A DNA stretch of 64,000 nucleotides, from NCBI RefSeq assembly GCF_000003815.2, contig NC_049981.1, forward strand, positions 10,691,771-10,755,770, in the 5' to 3' direction. This DNA is from Branchiostoma floridae (taxonomy: Eukaryota; Chordata; Leptocardii; Amphioxiformes; Branchiostomatidae). Positions 21,601 through 34,275 of the stretch are shown one piece after another. Numbering within the stretch: the first letter of the stretch is position 1; the number at the start of each line of letters is the position of its first letter. The position numbers were made by a program, and so were the translations under genes. The notes beneath the pieces are model-generated. The model searched no databases. It was not told the DNA's origin and saw only the letters and a list, made by a program, of their open reading frames with translations.

Positions 21601-24600
21601 GGTTCTTCCAACATAAGAAAATGGGTACAATGCACCCACCCCTATTGCACACACTTACACACATGCATAGACATACGCACACTTAAACACACTTGCAGAG
21701 ATACACTTAGACTTCTTTCGGATGTTTTGTCATATAGATTGATCTCACTTTGACCTTTCCCCAATGCAGGACATCTGTTCCCGTGGAAAACTCTTCTCTC
21801 TTGCATCTCGTCTACAAGCTTCTGAATACAAGGTCAGCATTGCTTTAATGTACTTCATAATTGTGTATCATTATATAGGAAGTGTAAGTACAGTAAGAAA
21901 TGTCAGTAATTTGCTGTAAACAGTGCTCAATGCTATGAAAAACAACAGTCAGTAAGTGCTCATACAGATACAACCTTGCATGTCCTTGGTGCTGAATGCA
22001 TTACTGTTGGTATTGTTACTCTTCCACTGTGATGTTTGTATTCAAACTGATGAAAAACTACTCCATTGATGAGTTAGGTGCAAATATTATAGATATTATA
22101 CTATTCATCACTTTTGAATATGTATTGAACAAACAACACATCATTTACATGGTTTGTGAGTCTTGTCTATGATAGTTTGGACTACTCATGCACCTTGACA
22201 ACTTTTCTGTGGGTGCATCTCCTGTATTGCTTCAAGCCCCACTGAGTTTTTGTTCTTCCACTGAATAATACTTCACTGTAGATAATGATGCTTCTTGTTT
22301 ACATGGATAGGTATTGTCGTCATAAGTTGTATTGTACGTGTAGCTACTGTTGATATTGTACTGTACTACCTATACTGTTGATAGTGTTGTTTTTAAGAGG
22401 CCAATGTAAATATAGAATACAACACGGTATATTGCGTATCAACAGAGTTACCAGCCTGACCACAGGTAGGATCACCTGTTTGCCAAAGGACTGGGGATAA
22501 TCTGACCCACAGGAAGTCTGGGACTGTGGGTGATATGGAAAACATTTTGTACAGTGTATTTTCATACCCACACGAGAAAATACAAGCTTTGATACAAAAT
22601 GCGTCAGAAGTTGAGGAAATTTGGTGTACATGAACAAAAGATTTCAACAACAGCAATTACATCATCCGAACCCAGTATTCAAATTATCCATAATGTTGCA
22701 CTCAATGCACTCAAAGTGTATTTGAATTATTATATGGAAGCCTGTGTGACAACAGTAGAATCCCATGTGATAACCCAAGTTATCACCCAGTCTGGATCAC
22801 CAGTACCCTTATCAAACATGCATAATGTATATTGCACATGTTTATGCACCTGTTCCTCCCTCCCTTCACATTGTGATTAGTTCACAAGAAATGAAAGAAA
22901 AATGAAATAGGAAATGATAACTTGTTTAACTTATATCAAACCCACTTTAAATGTATAATGTGTACTAAATAGTGACCAGTCCAACAATGTTTTCCGACAA
23001 AGATACTGTCCTATGACACGGGGTCACATCCTATGCACATAGTTCTCGTCAATGTCACAACTGTATGACCTCTGATGTCAAGACCTGGCTCCAATCAGGA
23101 GTATGATTATGGATAATAGTTTGTCCTTGATGTTTTTTGAATTGGACCATTTTGTTCATTATTTGCATGTATAATGGCATATTAAATTATGGTTTATATG
23201 CCACAGGCATCTCTCTACAAAGAGGAATAAGCTAAATAAAAGAAAAAGATAAAAATCTTAAAGTGCTATGAGACATAATAATGGGCACTGAATCAAGGTG
23301 TCTTGGGTCTTGCACTGAGACAGACATTGTGCCCTGGGGAATGACATTATATGCAACTTTTCTTACTCCACCTACGTGTAAAAATGGGTATCTAACTAAA
23401 GTTGGGAGGTAAAAGGCAGTCTAAGGAGAGGATTGGCTCTGTTTTCCAATAGTTTACCCATGATACAGTGGGTAACAACCCACCACCTCTATGGCCTCTA
23501 TAAGACTAATTAATGAAAAATAAAAAGATCAAAAGAAAAATTCCTGACAAAAAGACAGAGTAAAAGAGATTGGAATTCATGACTCTGTTCTCCCAATGAT
23601 GAGATGACACTAAGCCTGTTCATGATACATCGGTGATATGTTGAAGGTCAATAAGCTGGAAGCTTTTTACTTGACAAACCTTATCTCAGCATCTCAGCTT
23701 GATGTGATTCGTTTTGCAATCAAAATGGAGGTGCCTGGAATGAAAATGAGAAGCTGCGGCAATTACATTGGTTGGTTTGAAATATTTTCTTCTTTATGTA
23801 ACGTTCAGAATAATGCAGGCAGTTTTAATCTCTCCCAATTTTCAAAATTGTTTGAAATGTGAAATTAGTAATGTATAAATCAAATGATACAGATCTTTGA
23901 GTTACCTGCTAATTTTCATCTCTGAATCGAACTACAAACAATTTCTGGTTTACTGGTGACCTGGTCAGGGGTACCTAAATGTTCAAGAATCTTATGGAAT
24001 TTGTACAAATTTTAGGTGGGGAAATGTACAAAGCATTGCACAAAAATGTACAAACTTATGAAAAATGCCAGAAGCACCATAAAAAACATACCGATCTTTT
24101 GGGAAATGAAGTCTCTGTGTGCTACCCTATTCACTTGGCCATTTGACGACCACAACAGACCGCAGAGTTCTATAGTATAACTGTCATCCCCAGAGCAAGC
24201 AAAGCCCTGACCCCCGGTTTGAGTTGTTCCTGCCTAATTGAAGCTACATGCCTGGGCAGACTGTCCTTGGGCATGATTAGATTTCTACTGATATTGACAG
24301 ACTTATTATCCCATCACTGAATAACAGGCAGGTTTTCTGTAACAACTTGTCACAAGGTTTTGTAGCATGTACTGTAAACGCAAAAATGTTTGTGGCAGTT
24401 GATATGCCAGCACTGCCCAAAGCGACAGTTCTGTCCATTGCTGACTGTTATCTCTAGTAGGTGGGTTTCTGACTAGCTCTACGTAAAGGCGCCAATGTTT
24501 CCGCCACTCTGCAGTATCATGGACTCCAAACCACTGCAAACACTCCATTTTCTCCTTAATTCCCACAAACTAAAATACATTTCCAGTATTTCCTATCAGT

Positions 24601-26561
24601 TTTGCTAGTGTTCACATGATTGAAAGGTCATGGGTTTGATTCTTGACTTTCCTGGTTAAGATGTTGTATAGTACATGTACTTAGGAGTTTTTTTTAGCAT
24701 CCATTGCAATGATTTACCTAGTGAACACAGATCAAAAGGTCATGGGTTTGACTCCTGAAATTCCCAGCTAGACCCTATGTATATATCATAATAGGAAAGA
24801 CATTTTCTCATCCACACAAGTGTAAAATTATGAATGTGTACTTGACTTTGGTTGGACAGGTAAAAAAGGCAGTGAAAGGAGAAAAGAAGAGAGATTGGCT
24901 CTACTCTCCAATACCATACCTTGGACTGCCCCTACTGTACAACATTAAAAAAGGCTAATAAATAATCACTATACACCTTTACCTTTCAAAGTTGAGTGTT
25001 TGGAGATCCTGGTTGCTCCTGGCTATTTGACGTGCATGACTTGACATATGCAGCTTTAGATTACAACTGGAGTTGTAAATGTGTAAAGGTTAGATGTGTA
25101 AAGGTTAGGTGAGTGTAAAAGTTAGGTGTGTAAAGGTTACAGGTAGGTGTGGCAGGTTATTTGATGTAACAAACCCAGCTGCCCCAAGGTCCTGGCCAGG
25201 ATTTTACTTCAGCATAATGGTGATATTCAGGTAGCAAGGCAACCAATCAGGGAAATGCAGTGAAAGAGGGTTCTTGGCCCTTTCACGGTCAGATTTTGAA
25301 AATGTATCCTAAAACATTGGCATTCTAAGGGAACCCATGGCGGTAACTCAATTCTTAATGTAATAAGAAGGATTTTTTTGAGGGGGAATACTAGCAAAAT
25401 ACCGTTTAACTAAATTGAGAATAAGCGTAAAGATCCTTACATAAGCGCAGCGGGCGTGAATAATAGCGTGATGGCCCGATAAACTGAAATGCACTTGCTA
25501 GAACCGTGTGACCCTTCATGCAAAAAAAGCAGGTGTGTTACACTGAAGGGACTATACCAGAGTGTAACAGACAAAAATATACTCCTGGTCATAATGTACC
25601 CATGTACATACAATTGTACCAGCCTGCTACACTGGGTAATACAATACTGACACAAATTTGGAAGATCAGCTTCCCAGTAAGCTAAGCTAAACTTGATCGA
25701 GATGCATGAAAAGGTTTTTACTGACGTCACAAAGTAACTATTGCTGTGTCAGCTTGGTGTGCTTTAGACACTAAATCTGAGACTGCTAGTGGTAATCCGA
25801 TTAATAAAAGAAAATCTGTTTCCTTCAGTAGAGTCAGCTCAGGACAAATTGAATCAGGATCCAGTGGGAATCAAACCCAGGTTGCAAAGGCTAGATTATT
25901 CAGTTTCCATGATACTCAATGAAGTATACTCAATAAATTCTCAGAAATAAATGAAGTTATTTTGATAGAATAAATGTAGCAGGATTCACATTTATCTGAA
26001 GAATAGTGTTTGTCTGTGTGTGTATCTGTAAAGCCAGTACATGTATAATTGCCCTCTGGCGCAACACATCAGCTTCTGTATTCTGTATTACATGTGACTT
26101 TCTTTGGTGTAACACACCAGCTTCGCAGGCATGCGGCACAGAAGTACAAATGTAGCTAGTTGAACAACCTGTCACACCTAACCTTTGCACATGTGACTGC
26201 AAAATACATTTACTGTTTAAAGCTATCTAACCTTTTTAATGCTCCTATTCCTAATGAACTTAATGCCAAAAAGTTTCATTTTATATCTAGAATAGGAAAA
26301 TTTGTTAATTCAGTATCTTTGATTGAGTTGATCCCAACAGCATCAGTCACATAATAACCTTTGAGTTGGTCCCCAATTCCACACCACAGCATTGATTGAT
26401 CAGTTGATCCAGAACCTTTGAGTTGGCCCCCAACCCCACACTGCGTGGGTTGAGATTTCTATGCCACCCTGATCAAATATTCATTGCTATCTTGTCTCTT
26501 TTCACCCGGCAGCCATTTTGATGTGACAGATCTGATGGGTTCCATCCTGTGCAGGAAATAA
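18608..26561 (+). CDS. unidentified protein, last three coding exons
   Basis: Exons 18608-18756, 21770-21832 and 26513-26561 have GT-AG borders (TTTTCAG|CTG, GCAAG|GTAGTC; AATGCAG|G, ACAAG|GTCAGC; CCCGGCAG|C) and join in one frame of 86 codons to TAA at 26559-26561. The first exon reads LPPIYGYEYDELCYYKCHQC and continues with a CHIKGSN segment, so Cys and His are clustered (C-x2-C, later C-H) and a small zinc-binding fold is possible. The second reads RTSVPVENSSLLHLVYKLLN, and the third ends VTDLMGSILCRK. I do not recognise the family. The 18.6-kb exon is also open in a second frame, but that frame hits a stop inside the next exon, whereas this one continues through all three. Upstream exons are unresolved. 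A possible AATAAA is at 26927-26932. Confidence 0.6.
20122..20463. mobile_element. hAT-like MITE with CAGGGCTCAAAATT ends
   Basis: 342 bp beginning CAGGGCTCAAAATTCTGTC and ending GAAATTTTGAGCCCTG, with extended inverted similarity (TTGTACACTTTTGTGCACC against GTGCACCC...CTTTGTACACC). CAGGG...CCCTG termini suit the hAT superfamily. No clear 8-bp target duplication is left, and there is no coding capacity. It lies in an intron of the unidentified gene. Confidence 0.65.
21308..21644 (+). mobile_element. 337-bp TIR element, TAGGGGTGGGT ends
   Basis: Starts TAGGGGTGGGTACC and ends GGGTACAATGCACCCACCCCTA, which gives 11-bp perfect terminal inverted repeats. Its two halves match the pieces that flank the nested insertion at 10388-11280, so the family has at least two members here. 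It lies 125 bases upstream of exon 21770-21832. Confidence 0.65.
23290..23510 (+). repeat. tRNA-type SINE body, fragment
   Basis: GTGCCCTGGGGAATGACAT, ACTCCACCTACGTGTAAAAA, TGGGTATCTAACTAAAGTTG and GAGAGGATTGGCTCTGTTTT follow in the same order as the body of the copy at 24590-24965. The head with the promoter boxes is missing. Confidence 0.45.
24590..24965 (+). repeat. tRNA-derived SINE, with a doubled head
   Basis: Two head segments carry the pol III B-box-like string GGTCATGGGTTTGATTCTTG (24622) and GGTCATGGGTTTGACTCCTG (24738), followed by the body (TTGACTTTGGTTGGACAGGT, GAGAGATTGGCTCTACTCTC). The head matches 58083-58260 and the body matches 23290-23510. The doubled head suggests a dimeric copy or a side-by-side insertion. 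Confidence 0.5.
25076..25155. repeat. short minisatellite, about 17-bp unit
   Basis: Four to five units of GTGTAAAGGTTAGGT, degenerate at the right end. Confidence 0.7.
26015..26230 (-). mobile_element. LINE 3' end, copy B (fragment)
   Basis: On the minus strand it keeps the GCCTGCGAAGCTGGTGTGTTAC 3'UTR block seen in copies A and C, here duplicated once in weaker form (AGAAGCTGATGTGTTGCGCC), and the ACAGATACACA tail. Only the last few codons of the ORF2 tail remain, and they contain stops. Confidence 0.5.
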
Positions 26562-28351
26562 GGTACCGTAGGCTGTCATCATTTCATGCTGAAGTGTTGT
26601 AAAAGTCTATTATCTTCCAGGTGTACCCTCAAACCCGCAAGTGTCGTCTTTGACACATTGATGTTGTCCTGGAAAAAAGGTCACCTAGTGCTTAAAGTAA
26701 CCTATTTGCAATTAAGATGACATTCTTGTTGAATTTTTGATCATTTTCATGAATCGACACCTTTATATGACATTGAATAGCAACACTAAGGCCTAGCAAG
26801 ATAAATGCTGTGTTTCTGATTACGGTCTTGAAAAACATTAAGTATTGGCAGGTAGATATTTTTCTAGGTAGATATTTGCATCTACTATTTTAGCTAGTGT
26901 GTTTTTATTCATTGACACCATAAAAAATAAAATTACAAACAAATGTACCTTGCTACAAGTTGTTTTATACTGGTTGTAAATGCAGGAAATATGCAATGAT
27001 GATGCAAATGTTCATGGAAGTTCATCTATGTTGGTAGTTATCATAGTAGAATGCTAAACTTTCTTCCAATGCAAAGGTATACCACAGTACATGGATCAAA
27101 TTTTCACTGACCACTGTCGCCTTCTACTGGATCAATAATGACCAATCTCTTCAGAACGCAAACTCGTGAGAGTTACAGACACGTGATCTTAACAAGTGAT
27201 CTTGTGGATGCAATCAGCAGTTGGTCAAATGTGTCAGGAAGTTTGTAACACCCACCGTCTCTGTTCAGTGATGGCTGCAGTGCCCTGATGTATATGGCAT
27301 TCTTTATACCTCTTATAAAGTAGTCCTGTTCAGTGTCTAGTATTCTGACTTTGTCCATTGAAATGGTACATTGCTACATTGAATCGCCAGGCCATGACCG
27401 CCATATTGAAAATTGGCAATGTAGCCACTGATTGGCTTATGCAAAATAAGGCAAGTTCATTAATATTTATAATCAAGACTCTGCCAAAAGTAAAAACCTG
27501 ACCCTGGTTAACAGGGCTGATTCAAGGAAGGCATTTGTGTATGCCGCTGATTAGCCCTGTGTGTGGGAGTATGCACTATAACACAGTAATTAGCATTCAG
27601 CTCCTGTGTTTATCTGCCCTTTGCCTGATCCTGAAATAGATCTGTAATCAGCGCAGAGATTATCTTTTGACTCATGTATCTCACGGAAACGTAATTAACG
27701 AACCACAGCTTGATTGCTCATATATTGAGTAATGAGTCACTGACTCCTTCCCGTACCACCTGCATGTATAAGTGTGATAGTACAGGTAAGTTCGGAGCTG
27801 TGTATTTCTGATATCTGCCTGCACCTAACCTGCACTGATCCATGATAAAAGTAGCTTGCAATACTAGTAAGAGTCTTTTTGGAAAAGAATTTGATTTTGT
27901 TCTAAGGTGGCTTCTCAAATATATTTCACAGATGCTTTTGACGTTTTACAACTTTCATCATTGAATAAATGCAGGTATTGTATTGTTACATTATAACAAC
28001 TTATCCTTCCTTGCTTTTCCCTCCCTGGAAAAAAGTGTTCAATCTCAGTCCAAGAATCGATATTTCAACTTCACCTGCCCACTTGACTGCTGATGATTTC
28101 TCCTTTCCCCAGTTGTAATCAGCGATGTTATTTGGAAGACTGATTTTCCTGGGTGGGTGTGGATATCAATCATAACTCTACCCTGTAATTCTTCAAAAGT
28201 TTGCAGTGGTTTTGCATTTGCAGTTTTTGCAGTCACCACTTTAAGGCAAAGTAAAACCTGGTTTTTCATCACTGTACAGTATGTGAATACAGCACTTTGT
28301 CTTCTCCCTGCAAAATTTAATCACTGTGAACTTATACCATTTTTAGGCATT
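26562..28351. other. 3' flank of the unidentified gene, no further exon seen
   Basis: AT-rich DNA with a Penelope-like fragment at 27190-27360 and a GC-richer, repeat-free block around 27530-27700 that holds homeodomain-type TAATTA sites (ACGTAATTAACG). No gene is supported. Confidence 0.4.
27190..27360 (-). pseudogene. GIY-YIG-region fragment of a Penelope-like retroelement
   Basis: The minus-strand frame reads DKVRILDTEQDYFIRGIKNA then IYIRALQPSLNRDGG and KLPDTFDQLL. A DTE..W/YF-RG-KEAI-IR---PSLN-D-G pattern is typical of the C-terminal GIY-YIG endonuclease region in Penelope-like elements and related retroelement proteins. Only about 55 codons remain, with no reverse transcriptase around them, so it is a dead fragment. 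The following stop and tail motifs seen near 31.7 kb probably belong to the same family. Confidence 0.5.
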
Positions 28352-29238
28352 TAACATGCATTGGCATAATACCGGTAGTAAGACTTATACCGGTAGATTA
28401 AAAATACTGGAACTTAAAGAGATCTACACATGCAACAATAGTTATTTCTGAGCTGTGCACACTTCAGGCATCTAGGTGTCCAATACATCATTTACAAAGC
28501 ATCGATAACAATGCATTCGAAGACAACAAGGCCAAAAGTTTTCAGTATCTTTTTCGGGGTAGGCAGCTCGTCGTGGGACGAACACACTGTCACATTCATT
28601 GCCAAATTTATAGATCATAATTACACATGCTCACGGCACAAGACGAACATGATTGAACAACAATCTTGAATTTCTGTTGGTGACCTACAACTCGTGTAAA
28701 AGTGTGAAGAACCGTTGCATAATAGCCCGGATCTACGACTGAATGGGCAAAATTGAACGTACGCCGCCATTTTCCCGCCATTTTTATATCTACGCTAGCA
28801 GTGAAGTGTTACGTCATAGCGGTTGTGACGGACAGAAGTTAAATGAAAATTCTTGACAGTATACGTCCGTTTTCTCATGACATTTTGTATGCTCATGCAG
28901 GTTTATGTTTTATGCATTTACTGACAGAAAAGGAAGGAACATCAGAGGATGTATAAATGTACATAGCGGCAGTTAATTGTGCCGTGTTTCTTCCTACCGG
29001 TATTTTTTACCCCCTCCCAACCACGCGCCCGTTTGCCGTGTAATTCCGCGGCGTGTTACAATTACAATATTACGCTTTTAGCAGGACAAGAGTGGCAGAA
29101 AAGTTACACAGAAGAAGTGGCAAGGGTAACCTATAACAGCAACATGTAACTGGAGAAAATGATGCGTTGACAATTTGTCAAATCAGTATGGCTAGAGAAA
29201 TCGTCGTAAACGTACCGGTATTATGATAATTGATGTTA
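28352..29238 (-). mobile_element. 887-bp non-autonomous DNA transposon, copy 2
   Basis: It is collinear over its whole length with 10388-11280 in reverse orientation. It starts TAACATGCATTGGCATAATA and ends in the inverse of TAACATCAATTATCATAATA. Differences are scattered point changes and small indels. The CpG-rich core and the TTACGTCATAGCGGTTGTG block are well kept. Confidence 0.8.
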
Positions 29239-31639
29239 CAGTAATTCACCTGATCATGGTGAACATATAACCTCCCAGGGGAGCACGAGTGGTGATTAAT
29301 GATATAGCATGATTATAATGGAGCTTGATGGGTGTAACAAATCATCTACACACCTGCAACACCACACTTAGTTTAATTTCTTGTTTTTTGGAATTTGCAG
29401 AAATCGATAGAGCAGGCAAGAAAAAATGGTATCATGTAATACTAATAGACTCTTATAACATGGGCAGTGATAATTCTCGATATGGATGTTCTTCGGGTTA
29501 TTACATATGGCTTCTCCTGTTATCAAACAGGCTTCCATCCAATAATTCGAACACACTTTTAAAGAAAATTTATTAAATGCTATGTTAGCCGTAATTTTCA
29601 TACTACTGGTAGAGGTTATATCAGTTTGAAGTGAAGGTATTAGCTATAGATTGAAACTAACCTTGAGCATGTTAGTTTCAATAGGGTTTTCAGACCAAAT
29701 ATGATGTCATGAGAATCAATGCATGTTTACTGAAACTTTAACACCTTTGCCCTCGTGCAGTCCCTTCATCATTAAGCTTTGATGAAGATACAGACTTCAT
29801 AATGAAGAAGACATTCCATGAGACACGTTTGGTTTGAAGGGCACGTCTATAAGGGCCCGTGTGTTCAAGTACAGTCTGTTCATTTCCCTACTATCCCCAT
29901 GAGTGATTGTACAGCACACTGGTAATATAGATCCAATTACAGATTGGGTTTTCCACTGTTTTATCGAATGTAGTCGTACTTTAACTGTGGAAAATGTGGC
30001 ATGCCCTTGAAGTGTTGCTTTGAAGTTTATTGAAAAGATTTCTCACCATTTGCCTGGGGCAAGAAAATATTTTTTTTTAGTAACCACTAGGTACATGTAT
30101 GTTGGGAAAACACACTCAGTTACTATCAAACTAACATGAAAGGAATTGGAACCATGTTATTTCTGCTTCAGGATTTATCATTTTTGTATATACCTGTAGA
30201 TTACTTTATACATAGCTTTGTTATTATCATATTAAACTCGTATATTTTAATAAGTGGTGCTGCAAATATAAGCATTATTTTAGAACTGCAGCACTTTGTA
30301 TTTTCTGTGCTATGTTTGGATTCTTTCGGGATTGCAACATTAAAAGAAGGAAATATGAAGTGCAACTTTAAGACATTTACCTGGATAGTGTCAGTTTGAT
30401 ACTTTTGTTAGCTTTGCACCACTTGATGATGCATGTGATGCAAAAATCACATTCAGAATCAATAGGATATAGGGACTCAGATCCCAACCATTCAACATTT
30501 CAAATTTTTAATTACTTGTAATCATATTCTTCTGCTTAAGTTTCTTAACATGAAATGTCAGGTATACTCTTTAGACTTCTTCTAGATAGAAAGGAAAGCA
30601 ACTTATTGTACAGTATTCTCTCCTCACTTAACCTATCCCTTGACTTCCTTGTGGGTTGTTGGGGCACCATGGATTTTGATCCACCATCCTCTTTCAACTA
30701 ACTCTGTCCTCCGCCATTCTAATTTACTAGCTTCAGCTAATAGGCTCAGTCTGGCCTTACTTTTATGTTGTCTTCCCAGTTTTTCCTCTGTTCACTCCTC
30801 TTCCAACTTCCTGGCATTGTTCCCTGTACATTTTCTGCAAGCCCAATAAAATTCTCATGTGCAAGTGCACTTAGAAGACCAACTTAATTTGATGACTCAT
30901 ATTACCTTGTCCTTATTAAAATAGATTTACTCTGAGAAAGTAGTTCTAGGTCTCTCCCATGGGCTGTTTAACATACAAGAAATGCCGGCACCAGCGCATG
31001 GTTAACAGATCAGGCGCCAACAGTTAAGGACCTTACCCATCGGGATTTATATCATCCTGTGTGTAATGTTAACCAAAGTATCAATCTAAATGAAGTTCAT
31101 CTCGTAAAGTTAAACTGACTGGATTTCCTTGAGAGGAACTTTTAGTTATTGCTCTTCATAGCATTTAAGTGAGGTTTTGTGGCTATCCTTTTTCCCCCAT
31201 ATAATTAGGCCATACGTATTCAATTTGTTGGTTAACATTCTTGAATTTAAGAATATAATACCTTTAAGTTAGTACTATGAGATTAACATGAGAATTGAGT
31301 TAAGGCGAAAGTCAAACTTTCGCATTAACAGTTACCCTGGGTACCATCCTCCATATATACAATTATCATAGCAGCTGATGGCTCAATCTTTTCACCTGCT
31401 ATTCAGGAGTTTTAGACAAAAAAGACTGGGCCAGTGGTTACTACCGAGGATGATGCCCAGGCTAATTATCTGTCACTGTTAATTAGCAAAGACATATAAA
31501 GACCTAAGTCCAATTCAAGTTTTCCTTATAGCTCTCTGCTTCATTTTTTTCATCTTTCCCATGTTAACCAAAAAAATAGACTTGCATTGCTTTAGGTGTG
31601 AAAGATGACATCTGCACAGTTTACAGTGCATCAGAGAAT

Positions 31640-31830
31640 AATTTTATCAGGTTGGTAGAACATAGAATATTGGAGTTTTCTTACACACCCAGTAATATTT
31701 CTCACCTGCTGACATTTAGGTGTCTATCAGACATCTTCCTCAGAGATCTGACTGGAGTGCTGCTTCTCACTGCCAATGTAGGTGGCACTTTTGTGGCAAG
31801 AACACAATCCCAATAGTGCATTTTGCCAAT
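31640..31830 (-). repeat. retroelement tail fragment with CTGAGGAAG hairpin motif
   Basis: The minus strand reads TTGTGTTCTTGCCACAAAAG, AGTGCCACC, then CTGAGGAAGATGTCTGATAG, ATGTCAGCAGGTGAGAAAT and CTACCAACCTGATAAAAT. The frame over the motif translates as KMSDRHLNVSR, like the C-terminal end of Penelope-like proteins. The same blocks occur rearranged at 53578-53775. Confidence 0.4.
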
Positions 31831-33689
31831 GGAAATGGGCTGCAAGCAGTGTCTAACTGAAAGACTTTTTGTTACCTTGAAGTTGTCAAATTGAACTTTC
31901 ACAATCTTGGGGCAAAGGTCATCCAGTCTCTCTCTTGATGTGAAACGTTTTTTTTTACTGATTCTTCAAGATGGATAATCCAATACCTTGAACACGAGAC
32001 CCTATGTACAGCCAACTCCATCAACGGACAAAGGTGCCCCAAAACCTATACATCTGGCAATTCCGATGTCTTTGTGGGTAGAAAATTAAGCCTACCTCCA
32101 TGTCAACATCCGCATCCAGGTTTAGGAATTAAATCCCAAACACAAACGCTGCCGAAATAGATACACTTTAAACTTAAAACCTGGACTGAAAATTGCTCGA
32201 CAAAGTCTGTTATCTCGGTGTGCCAGATGGAACACACCTGTCACCCTCCCCACCCTGAATGAGTCGTGCTGGATTTGACATTACACACACGTCAGGCCGG
32301 CTTTATCTGTTCCTGTCAGGCTCTGCTTTAATGTGGAGATAGATGCTAGGATGGCATGATGGGGTGCAGAGGGGGCAGCCGGAGTACTTTAACATCCCGC
32401 ATATTCTCAGTAAGGATGCAGGGGCGTGCCCCATGTACCACATCTCAGACATCACTTACAGTCATTTTTACTGTAGGACTCAACTTTTATAGTCTTACTG
32501 GAGTAGACGACAAACTGAAAATGTTGCCTTTTTAGTTTTTTTGCTAATTGCACACCATACTTACGAGCAAGCCTAATAGTATGATATAATCATTTTAATA
32601 ACATGGCCAAACTCAAGTATAGGTGTAGTTTTTTTATTCGCAAACAATATACTATTGAGCAAGCCGGATAGTATAGTATTGTCACAGTGTGGGTGCACCA
32701 CTGTCTGACAAAAGGCTACAGGAACAGATTTTTGCAAAAATGTTGCCTTTCTAGTTAGATTTTTCAATACTGATAATTGCATAAATTTCATTTCCTTTTC
32801 TCGGACACTACAGTTCATGTATGATGTAATGATTTCTACCAGTACAGATAAACTTTCAAATCATTCATGTCCTCGAGATGTGTTAAGATCCCCTGTGAAA
32901 TGCATGAAACCCTGTAAACTTTATTATCAAGGAAAGAAGGGTACTTTTCTCCACAGAGAGCCTAGTGTAACACCTCATCTCCCTGCATGCTTTCATTGTA
33001 AAACTTTACAGTTGCACGGTGCCCAAGTCTGGTATAAAAGGCTGCATAGAATATTCTATCAGATGCTGTATTACCTTTCCCTGTCACACCTTCTTACATC
33101 TCCCACACAGGGCCTTAAGTAAGTTCCCTTTCATGCATGTTAAGGGTCTGTGTAATTTTACACTCTGCTGCCAATGTGCCGGGAACTTCCCCCCTATCCT
33201 TCATTCCAGTTATTGAACCGCAGCGACGGACGCGAACAGATTACCCAAACCTGGGAAAATGCAATTATGTGTCAAAGGCAGAAATCCGTCAATGCCTGGC
33301 CAAGGTGTGACACAAATCTCGCTTCAAAGGCCTGCAGGGTTTCAATTCCGTGAGCAGAGAGTTTTGTACCGCACTGAATATTGCAGAAGGAGGGTGGTGG
33401 CCAACCTGGGGCTATCTATCATACTGAGAGACTTGGTATTTGTTAGTTCTAGAATTTTGAAAGATAATGATTAGATGGAAGAAGAACATGAAAGTAAAGC
33501 CTGAGGCCAAGCGTTATGAGTGGGCGCACAGAGTTTTAAGCGTGAATATAGCAAGATTCAAGTTTCACACTTGAGGACAGCCCTATGTTTCAACACCCCT
33601 ATTTTTTGACAATCCTATATGTTTTGACAACCCTGTTATAACAACCTCAATGTTCTGACTCCTCTATATTCCAACATTCCTATTTTCAT

Positions 33690-33915
33690 AGGTTTAGGAC
33701 TAGGGGTGTGGGAACATAGTAGTGTGGAAACATATGAGTGTTAGAACATGAGGGTGCAGGAACATGACTTATAAGGGTGTGTGGGAACATAGGGGTATGG
33801 GAACTTAGGGGCGTGGGAACAAAGGGGTGTGGGAACATGGGGGTGTGGGAACATGGGGGGTGGGAACATTGGGTTGTGGGAATGTAAGACTTGGGGGTGT
33901 GGGAACTTACTAGCA
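33690..33915. repeat. minisatellite, about 17-bp unit
   Basis: About a dozen units of GGGGTGTGGGAACATAG with point changes. The long proline- and histidine-rich minus-strand ORFs here are simply this repeat translated. Confidence 0.85.
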
Positions 33916-34182
33916 TCAAAACATATATAGGAGTCTGCATAAGCTTCCCACACAGCCCTATGTTTTCATTATGATCTCCTGCCTTTTACTCCCCCTTAGA
34001 TACATCTATTGTAAACTTTTTTGTGCAGTGTTAGAAGTTCATTAATGATACGTCTGTTGAAATGAAAAATTTCCAGAGACATCATTTAGGTGTATATTGT
34101 CTGGCCTTCAAGTTGGGGTAGCTGACTCAGCATCTACATGGAAACATCCTTAATTTGAATACCTATAGCAGGTTCCAATGTT

Positions 34183-34275
34183 CTTCCCTTGGAGAAGGCA
34201 CTTAACATGATCTCCCCTACTCCACCCAGGTAGAGCCAACTTTTGTCGGCTGAGACTTAGAGCCATAGGTGGTAT
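34183..34275 (+). repeat. SINE body fragment
   Basis: CCCTTGGAGAAGGCACTTAA, then CATGATCTCCCCTACTCCAC and CCAGGTAGAGCC, match the first part of the SINE body seen at 23290-23510. Confidence 0.35.

Noticed and set aside
24306-24566. 86-codon minus-strand ORF with WFGVHDTAEWRKHWR
   Set aside because: It resembles transposon-derived endonuclease tails only vaguely and overlaps a MITE-type end (TACTGTAAACGC). I could not support a gene or a named element.
33686-33953. Two overlapping Pro/His-rich minus-strand ORFs
   Set aside because: They are frames of the 17-bp minisatellite.
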